Below are positions 35,547 through 44,685 of a DNA stretch of 64,000 nucleotides, piece after piece. Below the pieces are notes generated by a model. That model was not told where the DNA came from. It saw only the letters and a list, made by a program, of their open reading frames with translations, and did no database searches. The stretch lies in NCBI GenBank assembly GCA_913055875.1, contig CAJXJY010000004.1, positions 186,001-250,000 of the forward strand, read 5' to 3'. Each line of letters starts with the position of its first letter. Position 1 is the stretch's first letter. A program made the position numbers and the translations under genes. The DNA is from an uncultured Altererythrobacter sp. Its GTDB lineage: Bacteria > Pseudomonadota > Alphaproteobacteria > Sphingomonadales > Sphingomonadaceae.

Positions 35547-35574
35547 AAGGGCCGCCCGACAAAGGGCGGCCCTT
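35547..35574 (+). terminator. rho-independent terminator after the NSS transporter
   Basis: AAGGGCCGCCC and GGGCGGCCCTT form an 11-bp perfect stem with a 6-nt GACAAA loop, followed by CCTTTCT. It also stands opposite the 3' end of the convergent gene at 35594 and could act in both directions. Confidence 0.85.
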
Positions 35575-35593
35575 CCTTTCTACGGCAATACAT

Positions 35594-36079
35594 TTAGAGC
35601 GCCGTTTCCTTGACATGGCGTTCTTCGGCCTCGTCGTGAACGGTCATGCCGAGCGCCATTTTCGCGGTGTCGAGAAGGCCCATATCGCCGTCCCATATTT
35701 CGGCATCTCCCAGGTCCATGCGCAGGAAGACGATGTTCGGATCGTCCTTGCCGCCATCGTACCAGGCCTCGACGAAGTTGTTCCAGAACTGGTTGAAGCG
35801 CTCTCGGCTGGTCTCCCGGGCGAGGGTGCCGTGGAAGCGCGCGAACATGTCGTGTCCCTTGCCTTCGAACGTCGCCGTCACCGGGCCAAGACGGCAGAAA
35901 TCGCTCTTGTCGTGGGTAAAGAACCAGATCGCACTGTTCGCGTCCTTGTCGAGCTGCGGGCTCATCGGAACCGCACTCGCGGGATCGCCGTCGAGCTGGA
36001 GGAACAAATAGGGCGAGTCGGCAAGCGCACTCCAGAACTTCGCCTTCAATTCGTCGGGATTGCCTTCGGCATACTTCAT
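35594..36079 (-). CDS. pyridoxamine-5'-phosphate-oxidase-like general stress protein
   Basis: A 161-residue split-barrel protein of the PNPOx-like/general stress protein 26 type. It has YLFLQLDGDPASAVPMSPQL, SAIWFFTHDKSDFC, and NQFWNNFVEAWYDGGKDDPN typical of that group, with a WDGDMGL C-terminal region. It probably binds a flavin or related cofactor. ATG at 36079 follows GGAG. The upstream TTG would add four residues and is less likely. Confidence 0.85.
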   Translation of the reverse strand: MKYAEGNPDELKAKFWSALADSPYLFLQLDGDPASAVPMSPQLDKDANSAIWFFTHDKSDFCRLGPVTATFEGKGHDMFARFHGTLARETSRERFNQFWNNFVEAWYDGGKDDPNIVFLRMDLGDAEIWDGDMGLLDTAKMALGMTVHDEAEERHVKETAL

Positions 36080-36193
36080 GGAAATCTCCAAATTTCGCGT
36101 TCACGGACAAAATGTTGGAGCAGGCCCATTCGTTCCTGAAGTGCGACGAAGCGCAAAGGATACGCGACAAATTTCTGGCGCATGCGGGCAAAA

Positions 36194-36208
36194 GAACATA
36201 TAAGGAAC
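36194..36208. promoter_or_regulatory. LexA (SOS) box before the radical-SAM/UdgX operon
   Basis: GAAC-ATATAAG-GAAC is a perfect match to the alphaproteobacterial LexA site GAAC-N7-GAAC (equivalently GTTC-N7-GTTC). It ends 2 bp before the ATG at 36211 and overlaps the TATAAG -10-like hexamer and the AAGGA ribosome site, so bound LexA would block expression. A DNA-repair operon follows directly. Confidence 0.8.
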
Positions 36209-36210
36209 GA

Positions 36211-37467
36211 ATGGGTTCGCAGACCGTGATGGAAAAGCTGGAAATTCTCGCCGATGCAGCGAAGTACGATGCGTCCTGCGCGTCGTCGGGTACGGCAAGG
36301 AAGAATTCGCTCGGCGGCCCGAACGGAAGGGGTGGCATAGGTTCGACCGAGGGGATGGGCATTTGTCATGCCTATGCGCCCGATGGCCGCTGCATCTCGC
36401 TGCTCAAGATTTTGCTGACCAATCACTGCGTGTTCGACTGCCACTATTGCATCAACCGCAAGAGTTCGAACGTGCGCCGGGCGCGCTTCACGCCGCAGGA
36501 AGTCGCCGATCTTACGCTGGCCTTCTATCGGCGCAATTACATCGAAGGTCTGTTTCTCTCCTCGGGCATCATAAAAAGCTCGAACCATACGATGGAGCAG
36601 CTGGTCGAGACCGCGCGCATCCTGCGCGAGGAGCACGATTTCCGCGGTTATATTCACCTCAAGACCATCCCCGATGCCGACCCGGAGCTGGTTCACCGGG
36701 CGGGCATGTATGCCGACCGCGTTTCGATCAATGTAGAGTTGCCGACCGATAGCGGTCTTCACCGTCTCGCGCCCGATAAGGACGCCCGGCAGATCGAAGG
36801 CGCGATGGGCAAGACCAAGGACGATATCGTCGAAGCGAAGGATGCCGAGAAGCGCTTTCGCCACGCACCGCGTTTCGCACCCGCCGGGCAGTCGACGCAG
36901 ATGATCGTCGGTGCCGACGCGGCGAGCGATGCCGATATCGTGGGCAAGGCGAGTCGGCTCTACGACAGCTTCGGTCTCCGGCGCGTGTATTATTCGGCTT
37001 TCTCCCCGATCCCCGATGCGAGCGCGGTGCTGCCTCTCAAACGCCCACCGCTGATCCGCGAGCACCGGCTGTATCAGTCGGACTGGCTGATGCGGTTTTA
37101 CGGCTACGAGCCCGGCGAAGTGATGCAGGCAACCGATGCGGACGGGAATTTGCCGCTCGATATCGATCCCAAGCTCGCCTGGGCGCTCAAGTTTCGCGAC
37201 ACGTTTCCGCTCGATGTCAACCGCGCCGCGCGCGAACGATTGCTGCGCGTCCCCGGCCTCGGTGTCACGGCGGTGAACCGGATTGTCGCGGCACGGCGGC
37301 ATCGAACATTGCGGCTCGACGATGTTGCGCGGCTGACGGTGTCGATTGTGAAAGTGCGACCCTTCATCTGCACCGTCGATTGGCGGCCCACCATGCTGAC
37401 CGACCGTGCTGACCTGCGCCGCTTGCTCGCGCCGAAGCAGGAACAGCTGGAGCTCTTCGCGGCATGA
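36211..37467 (+). CDS. putative DNA modification/repair radical SAM protein (TIGR03916-like)
   Basis: A 418-residue radical S-adenosylmethionine enzyme. The cluster motif CVFDCHYC (CxxxCxxC) is near residue 73, preceded by the family-typical AKYDASCASSGTARKN. A C-terminal helix-hairpin-helix (LLRVPGLGVTAVNRIVAARR) suggests DNA binding. In this family the gene is paired with a UDG-like gene, as here, where its TGA overlaps the ATG of udgX. I chose the ATG at 36211 because it follows AAGGA and the LexA box. The reaction is not known. Confidence 0.9.
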   Translation: MGSQTVMEKLEILADAAKYDASCASSGTARKNSLGGPNGRGGIGSTEGMGICHAYAPDGRCISLLKILLTNHCVFDCHYCINRKSSNVRRARFTPQEVADLTLAFYRRNYIEGLFLSSGIIKSSNHTMEQLVETARILREEHDFRGYIHLKTIPDADPELVHRAGMYADRVSINVELPTDSGLHRLAPDKDARQIEGAMGKTKDDIVEAKDAEKRFRHAPRFAPAGQSTQMIVGADAASDADIVGKASRLYDSFGLRRVYYSAFSPIPDASAVLPLKRPPLIREHRLYQSDWLMRFYGYEPGEVMQATDADGNLPLDIDPKLAWALKFRDTFPLDVNRAARERLLRVPGLGVTAVNRIVAARRHRTLRLDDVARLTVSIVKVRPFICTVDWRPTMLTDRADLRRLLAPKQEQLELFAA

Positions 37468-38906
37468 TGGCGCTGCCTTATCCTGAGACTGAAAGGTGTT
37501 TCACGGTTCGGCTGCCCGAATCGGACGATTTCGATGGTTGGCGCGAGGCGGCACGGGCGCTGGTCCAGTCCGATGTGCCGCCAGAGCGGGTCGTATGGGT
37601 TGAGCCTGGCGGGAGCGGCGATCTGTTCGGCCAGGACGGAGGCGATCTGCCGTCGCCGCCCTCCGACGCCCGCCCGGTCCGTGCCAATCGCCGTTTCCTC
37701 TCGCTCGCGAGCGATGCGGCGCTCCATTCCGACATTCAGCGCTTTGCGTTGCTCTACCGCCTTCTCTGGCGGCTACAGGAGCGGCCGCGCCTGATGGAGG
37801 ACAAGACCGATCCCGATGTACGCCGGGCGGAGGAACTCGCCAAGAACGTCCGCCGCGACAGCCACAAGATGCATGCCTTCGTCCGTTTCCGGCTGGTGGA
37901 AAGCGACGAAGATGAAGCTGGCGAACACTATATCGCCTGGTTCGAACCCGAGCATCACATCGTGCGCGCCAATGCCGGGTTCTTCATGCGCCGCTTCGCC
38001 AATATGAAATGGTCGATCCTGACGCCGCGCGGCTGCCTGCACTGGGACGGCGAGACGATGTCCGAAGGCCCGCCCGCGCAGCGTTTCGACGCTCCTTCGG
38101 GCGACCCGACGGAAGATCTTTGGCGCAAATACTATGCATCCATTTTCAACCCCGCGCGTTTGAAGGTCGGGGCCATGCTCAGGGAGATGCCCCGCAAATA
38201 CTGGAAGAACATGCCCGAGACGGCGCTCATTCCCGAGCTGGTCGCGGGCGCTCAGAAACGGGAATCGCAAATGGTGGCGGCAGGCGCGCTGGAATTCGAC
38301 GAACGGCCCGAAACGCTCCCGGCCATCGAAGAAGCGATCCGCCGTTGCCGGCAATGTCCGATCGGCAAGCTCGACAACCGGGCGGTAATGGGCGAGGGCC
38401 CGCGCGACGCGGCGTTGATGATCGTCGGCGAACAGCCCGGGGATCAGGAAGACCAGTCGGGACGGCCCTTCATCGGACCCGCCGGGCAACTGCTCGACCG
38501 GCATCTCGAGCGGGCCGGGATTGTTCGTGAGACGAGCTACCTCACCAACGCGGTCAAGCATTTCAAGTTCGAGCCACGTGGAAAGCGCCGCCTGCATCGA
38601 TCTCCGACAGCGAAGGAGATCGACACCTGCCGCTGGTGGCTGGAGAGCGAGCGCGCACTGGTACAGCCGCAGCTGGTGCTGGCGCTGGGTGCAAGCGCGG
38701 CGCGCGGCATGCTCGGCAGGACGGTGAGTATTTCCAAAGTGCGCGGCGAGCCGATCGCGCTCGAAGACGGCAGCGAATTGTGGATCACCGCGCATCCCTC
38801 ATACCTGCTTCGCCTCGACGGCGAAGCGCGCGAGAAACAGGCGGCGCTGTTCGACGCCGATCTGGCGGCGGTGAGGGAACGGCTCGACGAATTGGCCGGA
38901 GCGTGA
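37464..38906 (+). CDS. udgX: UdgX-family uracil-DNA binding protein with N-terminal TIGR03915 domain
   Basis: A 480-residue fusion. Residues 1-270 form the radical-SAM-associated DUF (TIGR03915 type; MKWSILTPRGCLHWDG is recognisable). Residues about 280-480 form a family-4-like uracil-DNA glycosylase domain with Fe-S cysteines (CRQCPIGK) and VGEQPGDQEDQSGRPFIGPA. The loop KRRLH (374-378) carries the histidine that in mycobacterial UdgX (KRRIH) attacks the abasic sugar and leaves the protein covalently bound to uracil-containing DNA. It is translationally coupled to the radical-SAM gene and under the same LexA box. Confidence 0.92.
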   Translation: MMALPYPETERCFTVRLPESDDFDGWREAARALVQSDVPPERVVWVEPGGSGDLFGQDGGDLPSPPSDARPVRANRRFLSLASDAALHSDIQRFALLYRLLWRLQERPRLMEDKTDPDVRRAEELAKNVRRDSHKMHAFVRFRLVESDEDEAGEHYIAWFEPEHHIVRANAGFFMRRFANMKWSILTPRGCLHWDGETMSEGPPAQRFDAPSGDPTEDLWRKYYASIFNPARLKVGAMLREMPRKYWKNMPETALIPELVAGAQKRESQMVAAGALEFDERPETLPAIEEAIRRCRQCPIGKLDNRAVMGEGPRDAALMIVGEQPGDQEDQSGRPFIGPAGQLLDRHLERAGIVRETSYLTNAVKHFKFEPRGKRRLHRSPTAKEIDTCRWWLESERALVQPQLVLALGASAARGMLGRTVSISKVRGEPIALEDGSELWITAHPSYLLRLDGEAREKQAALFDADLAAVRERLDELAGA

Positions 38907-39637
38907 ACTGGCGCGAGGCGTCGCCGCCGCGGCCGCGCCTCGCGCGCGCTGTGGATCGGTTTGCCGCGATCCTGCTGATCCTCTCTGCTCTTGCCTTCGC
39001 TGCGTGGAGCTGGCTGCGCGATCATCCGCAGCACAATCCGTGGGCTCCGCTGGATCTCGACGACCCGCCGGGCTGGGCGACGGAGAGCAAGCTGATTGCG
39101 CTCCGCGACGATGTCGGGGAATGCCGCGCGGTGCTGGAGCGGAGCGATGTTGTCTTTAGCGCGCTGGATCCGCGCGGCGAGGGCGCGTGCCTGCGCGCTG
39201 ATCGCACCGTCCTGTCCCTACTTCCACTGGCGCCTTCGCCTCCGCCCACGACCTGCCCGGTGGGCATCGGGCTCGAATTGTGGCTGCGCGATGTGGTGCA
39301 GCCCGCTGCCCAGACGCATTTCCGGCAGGAGGTTGCGCAGATCGAACATTACGGCGCTTTCAGCTGCCGACGCCTTTATGGCGGATCGACCGGGCGCTGG
39401 AGCGAGCATGCCACGGGCAACGCGATCGATATCGCCGGTTTCACGCTCGCCGACGGGACGCGGATCGGCGTGCTCGGGGACTGGGAGGGAGAGAGCGAGC
39501 GCGCCGCGTTCCTGCGCGAGGTCCGCGACGGAGCCTGCCCGCTTTTCGCGACCGTGCTGTCGCCCGACTACAACGAGGCACATCGCGACCACTTCCATTT
39601 CGACATGGCGGGCAGCTGGCGCGGCGTGTGCCGCTAG
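38903..39637 (+). CDS. extensin-like C-terminal domain protein
   Basis: A 244-residue protein with one N-terminal membrane helix (AAILLILSALAFAAWSWL) and an exported extensin-like domain, a family related to VanY/D,D-peptidase-like folds. Motifs include GACLRADRTVL, TCPVGIGLELWLRDVVQPAA, YGGSTGRWSEHATGNAIDI and NEAHRDHFHFDMAG, with His and Asp in metal-binding arrangement. It starts with GTG at 38903, overlapping the udgX stop (GTGA), so it is cotranscribed with DNA-repair genes although it should act in the envelope. Confidence 0.85.
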   Translation: MNWREASPPRPRLARAVDRFAAILLILSALAFAAWSWLRDHPQHNPWAPLDLDDPPGWATESKLIALRDDVGECRAVLERSDVVFSALDPRGEGACLRADRTVLSLLPLAPSPPPTTCPVGIGLELWLRDVVQPAAQTHFRQEVAQIEHYGAFSCRRLYGGSTGRWSEHATGNAIDIAGFTLADGTRIGVLGDWEGESERAAFLREVRDGACPLFATVLSPDYNEAHRDHFHFDMAGSWRGVCR

Positions 39638-39644
39638 CCGGGCC

Positions 39645-40334
39645 TCAGACGGCCTCGATCGCGTAACCCGCGCTGCGCACGGTGCGTACCGGGTCCTTCG
39701 CGCCGTCGACTTCGACCGCCTTGCGCAGGCGGCGGATATGGACGTCGACCGTGCGCAATTCGATATCGCTGCCGGTGCCCCACACACCGTCGAGCAGCTG
39801 GTTGCGGCTGAACACGCGACCGGGGCTTTCCATCAGGAATTTGAGCAGGCGGTATTCGGTCGGCCCCATCTGCAGCCGCCGACCGCGGCGCTCGACCTTA
39901 TGCGCGACCGGATCGAGCACGATGTCGCCGACCTGGATGCTCTCGCCCGCGAGGGCCGGGCGGATGCGCCGCAGCACCGCCGAGACGCGCGCGAGCAGTT
40001 CGCGCGGGCTGAACGGCTTGGTGATGTAGTCGTCGGCGCCGGTTTCGAGCCCGCGCACGCGGTCGTCCTCGTTCTCGCGCGCGGTCAGCATGATGATCGG
40101 GACATGCGCGGTATTCTGGTCGCGGCGCAGGCGGCGGCACACTTCGATCCCGCTGGTGCCTTCGATCATCCAGTCGAGGATGACGAGGTCGGGCACGTCC
40201 TCCATCGCCATCACCAGCGCATCGTCGCCATCGGCGGTCACGCGCACGTCGTAGCCTTCCTTCTCGAAACGGAATTCGAGCAGTTCGGCGAGCGACGGAT
40301 CGTCTTCGACCAGCAGGAGCTTGGCGGCGGTCAT
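39645..40334 (-). CDS. phoB: phosphate regulon response regulator PhoB
   Basis: A 229-residue OmpR-type transcription factor. The receiver domain has acidic pocket VEDD, phosphoacceptor Asp in DLVILDWMIEG and TKPFSPRELLARV. The winged-helix C-terminus carries RTVDVHIRRLRKAVE. It binds Pho boxes when phosphorylated by PhoR under phosphate limitation. It is the last gene of the phoR-pst-phoU-phoB run, 49 bp after phoU. Confidence 0.96.
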   Translation of the reverse strand: MTAAKLLLVEDDPSLAELLEFRFEKEGYDVRVTADGDDALVMAMEDVPDLVILDWMIEGTSGIEVCRRLRRDQNTAHVPIIMLTARENEDDRVRGLETGADDYITKPFSPRELLARVSAVLRRIRPALAGESIQVGDIVLDPVAHKVERRGRRLQMGPTEYRLLKFLMESPGRVFSRNQLLDGVWGTGSDIELRTVDVHIRRLRKAVEVDGAKDPVRTVRSAGYAIEAV

Positions 40335-40383
40335 CGTCGGGCGTTTAAGCCGTGCTTTGTTACAGCTTCACGACAAGTGCGTG

Positions 40384-41052
40384 TCACTCGTCGTCGTCGG
40401 GCGGATAGTTGCCGGTCGCGGCGAAATGGACCATTTCGGCGACGTTGGTGGCATGGTCGCCGATCCGCTCGATATTGCGCGCGACGAACAGCAATTGCGC
40501 GCCGGCGGTGATCGTCGCCGGGTTCTCGACCATATGCGTCACGACATTGCGGAAGATCGAGTTGTAGAACGCGTCGACCTTCTCGTCGGTGGCGATGACT
40601 TCGCGCGCCAGCGCGGGATCGCGCGCGGCATAGGCGGTGAGGATATCGTGAACCATCTCGCCCGCGACATCGGCCATCGCCGGGAGCAGCGTGAGCGGCT
40701 CGAACTGCTTGCGGTCGCCGATCTCGCGGCTCGCCTTGGCGATGTTCTTCGAATAGTCTCCGATCCGCTCCACCACGCCGGCGATCTTGAGCGCGGCGAT
40801 GACTTCGCGCAGGTCGTCCGCCATCGGCGCGCGCAAGGCAATGACGCGCACGGCGAGCTTGTCGACTTCGGATTCGAGCGCATCGATCTTCTTGTCGCCC
40901 TTGACCACCTTGTCGGCGAGCTCGTTGTCGCCCTTGACCAGCGCGTCCATCGCTTCCTGCAGCGCGACCTCGGCGAGACCGCCCATCTCCGAGATCAGTC
41001 CTCGCAGCCGGGTGATGTCTTCATCGAATGCCTTGACGGTATGTTCTACCAT
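40384..41052 (-). CDS. phoU: phosphate transport regulator PhoU
   Basis: A 222-residue helical protein made of two PhoU repeats, each with the E/DxxxD metal motif (for example VVERIGDYSKNIAK and RNIERIGDHATNVAEM). It links the Pst transporter to PhoR and keeps the Pho regulon off in phosphate-replete cells. ATG at 41052 was chosen; GTG at 41064 would add four residues. It lies 13 bp after pstB. Confidence 0.95.
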   Translation of the reverse strand: MVEHTVKAFDEDITRLRGLISEMGGLAEVALQEAMDALVKGDNELADKVVKGDKKIDALESEVDKLAVRVIALRAPMADDLREVIAALKIAGVVERIGDYSKNIAKASREIGDRKQFEPLTLLPAMADVAGEMVHDILTAYAARDPALAREVIATDEKVDAFYNSIFRNVVTHMVENPATITAGAQLLFVARNIERIGDHATNVAEMVHFAATGNYPPDDDE

Positions 41053-41065
41053 AAAATCCAACACT

Positions 41066-41854
41066 TTAGCCGTAGCGGCCGGTTATGTAATCCTTCGTCC
41101 GCTCCTCGAGCGGATTGGTAAATATGTCAGTAGTACGACCATACTCTACCATCTTTCCGAGATGGAAAAAGGCCGTTCGCTGGGAGACGCGCGCGGCCTG
41201 CTGCATCGAGTGGGTCACGATCACGATCGCGTAGCGGCCGTTGAGATCGTCGATCAGTTCCTCGATCTTGGCGGTGGCGATCGGATCGAGCGCGGAGCAC
41301 GGCTCGTCCATCAGGATGACTTCGGGATCGACCGCGATCGCGCGCGCGATGCACAGGCGCTGCTGCTGGCCGCCCGACAGCGCGGTGCCGCTGTCGCCGA
41401 GACGATCCTTGACCTCGTCCCACAGGCCCGCGCGGCGCAGCGACGTTTCGACTATTTCCTCGAGATCGGCCTTGCTCTCCGCGATACCGTGGATCTTCGG
41501 ACCGTAGGCGATGTTGTCGTAGATCGACTTGGGGAAGGGGTTGGGCTTCTGGAACACCATCCCGACCCGCGCGCGCAGTTGTACGACATCCATTTTCGAG
41601 CGGTAGATGTCCTCGCCGTCGAGTTCGATCGTGCCTTCGACCCGCGCGGAGGGGATGGTGTCGTTCATCCGGTTGAGCGCGCGCAGGAAGGTCGACTTGC
41701 CGCAGCCCGAAGGGCCGATGAAGGCGGTGACGTATTCGGTCGGGATGTCGATCGACACCTCGTCGATCGCCTTCTTGTCGCCGTAGAACACGGAGACGTC
41801 GCGCGCGCTCATCTTGGCTTCGGTATCTTCCAGATTGGGATGGACTACGGTCAC
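41066..41854 (-). CDS. pstB: phosphate ABC transporter ATP-binding protein PstB
   Basis: The ATPase subunit of the high-affinity phosphate importer, 262 residues. It has Walker [21 protein letters not shown]-loop [15 protein letters not shown], signature [16 protein letters not shown], Walker [14 protein letters not shown] and the H-loop THSM. GTG at 41854 overlaps the pstA stop (GTGA) and gives the usual N-terminal tail; ATG at 41812 is the alternative. Confidence 0.97.
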   Translation of the reverse strand: MTVVHPNLEDTEAKMSARDVSVFYGDKKAIDEVSIDIPTEYVTAFIGPSGCGKSTFLRALNRMNDTIPSARVEGTIELDGEDIYRSKMDVVQLRARVGMVFQKPNPFPKSIYDNIAYGPKIHGIAESKADLEEIVETSLRRAGLWDEVKDRLGDSGTALSGGQQQRLCIARAIAVDPEVILMDEPCSALDPIATAKIEELIDDLNGRYAIVIVTHSMQQAARVSQRTAFFHLGKMVEYGRTTDIFTNPLEERTKDYITGRYG

Positions 41855-43113
41855 CACTTCTTCTCGAATTTGTTGCGCAGGTAGATGGCGAGGCCGTTCA
41901 TCACGAGGAGGAACAGCAGCAGCACGATAATCGCGGCAGATGTCCGTTCGACGAAACCGCGGTCGATTTCGTCGGACCATAGGAAGATCTGCATCGGAAG
42001 GACAGTCGCGGCCGAGGTGAAGTCCTCGGGCGGGGAGGCGACGAACACGCGCATGCCGATCATCAACAGCGGTGCGGTCTCGCCCAGAGCGCGCGCCATG
42101 CCGATGATCGTACCGGTCAGGATGCCCGGCAGAGCGAGCGGCAGGACATGGTGGAACACCACCTGGATCGGCGAGGCGCCGATCGCCAGCGCGCCGTCGC
42201 GGATGCTCGGCGGGACCGCCTTGATCGCGTTGCGCCCCGAAATGACGATCACCGGCAGCGTCATCAGCGCGAGCGTCATGCCGCCGATCAACGGGGCCGA
42301 GCGCAGATTGGGGAAGATCGTCAGAAACACCGCGAGGCCGAGCAGGCCGAAGATGATCGAAGGCACCGCGGCGAGGTTGTTGATCGACAGCTCGATGATG
42401 TCGGTCCAGCGGTTCTTGGGCGCGTATTCCTCGAGATAGAGCGCCGCCATCACCCCGATCGGGAAGGCGAGCAGAAGGGTCACGATCATGGTCAGCATTG
42501 AGCCCTTGAGCGCGCCCCAGATACCGGCCTGCTGCGGGTCGGTGGCGTCCGAACGCTGGAGGAAGCCGATGTCGAAATTCTTCTCCAGCTGGCCGCGTTC
42601 GGCGAGCTGTGCGGCGAGTGCCTGCATTTCGGGAGAGCCTTCGCCGCTCAAGCCACCGGCAAGATCCGAAGTTGCGGGGAGTTCGAACACCGCCTCGCGC
42701 TGCAGCAGCGCCGGATCGGCGATGATCGCCTCCGCCACTTCGCGCCACGCACTTTCGCCCAGTTCGGCAGCGGCTTCTTCGCCCAGCGATTGCTCGGCGA
42801 AGAAAGCGACCACTTCGGGCAACCCCTGGTTTTCGAGGGACTGCATGCCCGCGGTGCCGGCCAGCGAGGTCCGGTCCCCGGCCAGCCCGGCCTCGGTGAA
42901 ATCGATCGGCACGGTCAGTTCGGCACGCTGGAAACCGCCGATGCCGTTGAGCGCCATCGTCACCAGCAGGAAGGCGAGCACGAAGATCGAAAAGCCGATC
43001 GCCGCGATCCCGGCGATGCGAAAGCGGCGCTCTGCGGCGTAGCGCTTCTTCAACCGGGCTTCGAAAGCCGGCGTGCGGGTCGGGGCCCGCAGAGAGGCGG
43101 CTTGCTCACTCAT
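41851..43113 (-). CDS. pstA: phosphate ABC permease PstA, with N-terminal DUF3333-type insert
   Basis: A 420-residue inner-membrane permease, about 120 residues longer than E. coli PstA. After the first helix ([20 protein letters not shown]) there is a long periplasmic segment (about residues 60-195, DUF3333-like), then the permease core with the EAA-type loop [22 protein letters not shown] and [13 protein letters not shown]. The insertion is known from alphaproteobacterial PstA. It overlaps pstC by 8 bp. Confidence 0.95.
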   Translation of the reverse strand: MSEQAASLRAPTRTPAFEARLKKRYAAERRFRIAGIAAIGFSIFVLAFLLVTMALNGIGGFQRAELTVPIDFTEAGLAGDRTSLAGTAGMQSLENQGLPEVVAFFAEQSLGEEAAAELGESAWREVAEAIIADPALLQREAVFELPATSDLAGGLSGEGSPEMQALAAQLAERGQLEKNFDIGFLQRSDATDPQQAGIWGALKGSMLTMIVTLLLAFPIGVMAALYLEEYAPKNRWTDIIELSINNLAAVPSIIFGLLGLAVFLTIFPNLRSAPLIGGMTLALMTLPVIVISGRNAIKAVPPSIRDGALAIGASPIQVVFHHVLPLALPGILTGTIIGMARALGETAPLLMIGMRVFVASPPEDFTSAATVLPMQIFLWSDEIDRGFVERTSAAIIVLLLFLLVMNGLAIYLRNKFEKKW

Positions 43114-44491
43114 AGGCTTCGCGGAACCTCTTGACCACGCGCAGGGCGATGAAATTGAGCGCCAGCGTGACCATGAACAGCACGAAGCCGAGCGCGAAGG
43201 CGCTCAGCGTGGTGTGGTGCTCGGTGCTCGCCTCGCCGGTCAGCATGGCGACGATCTGCACCGTCACGGTGGTCATCGATTCGAGCGGGTTGGCGCTGAG
43301 ATTGGCGGCGGTGGAAGCGGCCATGACGACGATCATCGTCTCGCCGATCGCGCGGCTGATGGCGAGCATGATCCCGGCGACGATACCGGGCAGGGCGGCG
43401 GGTACGAGCACGCGGCGGATCGTCTCGCTGGTGGTCGCGCCCATGGCGAGGCTGCCGTCGCGCATCGCCTGCGGCACCGCAGCGATGCTGTCGTCGGCCA
43501 TCGAGGAGACGAACGGGATAATCATCACCCCCATCACGAGGCCTGCGGCGAGCGCGCTCTCGCTCGACGGGTTCGAGGCGCCCAGCGAGATCGCGATGTC
43601 GCGGATCGCCGGCGCGATGGTGAGCGCCGCGAAATAGCCGTAGACCACCGTTGGCACGCCGGCGAGGATCTCGAGCGCGGGCTTGATCCACGACCGCACC
43701 GCCGGCCGTGCGTATTGCGTCAGGTAGATCGCGCTCATCAGCCCGAGCGGGATGGCGACGATCATGGCGATGATCGCGCCGATGAAGATCGTGCCCCAGA
43801 ACAGCGGTATCGCGCCGTAGCGCGTCGGGTCGGGATTGTCGGCGCCGCTCATCGGGTTGGGGCCCCAATGCGTGCCGAACAGGAAATCGATCGGGCTGAC
43901 CATGCCGAAGAAGCGGATCGTTTCGAACACCAGGCTGACGACGATCCCGAAGGTGGTCAGGATCGCGACCAGCGAGGCAAGCAGCAGCAGCGTCATCACG
44001 GTCCGTTCGACGCGAGTTCGTGCGGTGAAATCCGGGCGCAGCCGCAGGAACGACCATGCGCCGCCGATGAAACCGATCAGCATCGTCAGCGCGATGCCGA
44101 TCAGGGCGTATCGGCGGATCGCCTCGCGAAAGGGTTCGACGAGGTCGGCGGCATCCTGGTTGTGCACCGCCGATGCCGCACCGGTCGCCACCGCACGCGC
44201 CTCTGCGAGCATCGAATCGCGCAAGAAGCCGGATTCGGGCAGGCTGGCCGCCGCAGGGGAGGCCAGCACATGCTGCACCACCAATTGCGGCGCGATCGTG
44301 CTCCATGCGACCACGAACACGATCGCCGGAATGACGATCCACAGCGCGACATACCAGGCATGATAGGTCGGCAGCGCCTTCATCGCGCGCACGCCCTCTC
44401 GGCGCTGGAACGACCATGCGCGCGCACGCGCGGCGAGCCAGCCGGCGAGCCCGAACCCGAGGACGAGCAGGAGCAGCAGCGTGACGGACAT
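43106..44491 (-). CDS. pstC: phosphate ABC permease PstC, long form
   Basis: A 461-residue permease subunit; the E. coli protein has about 320. An N-terminal helix pair and a periplasmic segment (residues about 75-145) precede the core with FGTHWGPN, YFAALTIAPAIRDIAI and the EAA loop SMADDSIAAVPQAMRDGSLA, then SRAIGETMIVVMAAS. It is the first gene downstream of the Pho box at 44633-44650. No pstS gene lies upstream. Confidence 0.95.
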   Translation of the reverse strand: MSVTLLLLLVLGFGLAGWLAARARAWSFQRREGVRAMKALPTYHAWYVALWIVIPAIVFVVAWSTIAPQLVVQHVLASPAAASLPESGFLRDSMLAEARAVATGAASAVHNQDAADLVEPFREAIRRYALIGIALTMLIGFIGGAWSFLRLRPDFTARTRVERTVMTLLLLASLVAILTTFGIVVSLVFETIRFFGMVSPIDFLFGTHWGPNPMSGADNPDPTRYGAIPLFWGTIFIGAIIAMIVAIPLGLMSAIYLTQYARPAVRSWIKPALEILAGVPTVVYGYFAALTIAPAIRDIAISLGASNPSSESALAAGLVMGVMIIPFVSSMADDSIAAVPQAMRDGSLAMGATTSETIRRVLVPAALPGIVAGIMLAISRAIGETMIVVMAASTAANLSANPLESMTTVTVQIVAMLTGEASTEHHTTLSAFALGFVLFMVTLALNFIALRVVKRFREAYE

Positions 44492-44632
44492 CAGCCGGCG
44501 GCGCCCCGGCCATGGACAGCCGTGCGTTGCGCCATGCGGGCGCGGTTCGCCATCGAGTTCGTTCGCTTCGTCATCGCCCCGTGGAGAAGTGCCGGATTCG
44601 AATCCGCCTGTTGCGACCCGTGCTGATAGGAC

Positions 44633-44650
44633 ATGACACTTTCATGACAA
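44633..44650 (-). promoter_or_regulatory. Pho box
   Basis: On the minus strand the site reads TTGTCAT-GAAA-GTGTCAT: two 7-bp half sites near CTGTCAT with a 4-bp spacer, the canonical PhoB site. It lies 142 bp upstream of pstC and after the phoR stop, so it should drive pstCAB-phoU-phoB. Confidence 0.88.
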
Positions 44651-44653
44651 GGG

Positions 44654-44678
44654 CTAGAGTCGTTTCAGCTTCGCTGAC
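44654..44678. repeat. TAGAG-hairpin short repeat, copy 3
   Basis: CTAGAGTCGTTTCAGCTTCG.. is almost identical to 20871-20896. It sits between the phoR stop (44686) and the Pho box and is flanked by GGCTAGA/TCTAGCC inverted arms, so on the phoR transcript it forms a hairpin that may terminate phoR before the pst promoter. Confidence 0.6.
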
Positions 44679-44685
44679 ACACAAT

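Noticed and set aside
43073-44626. 517-residue plus-strand frame opposite pstC
   Set aside because: His/Asp/Arg-rich antisense product without motifs; pstC on the other strand is certain.
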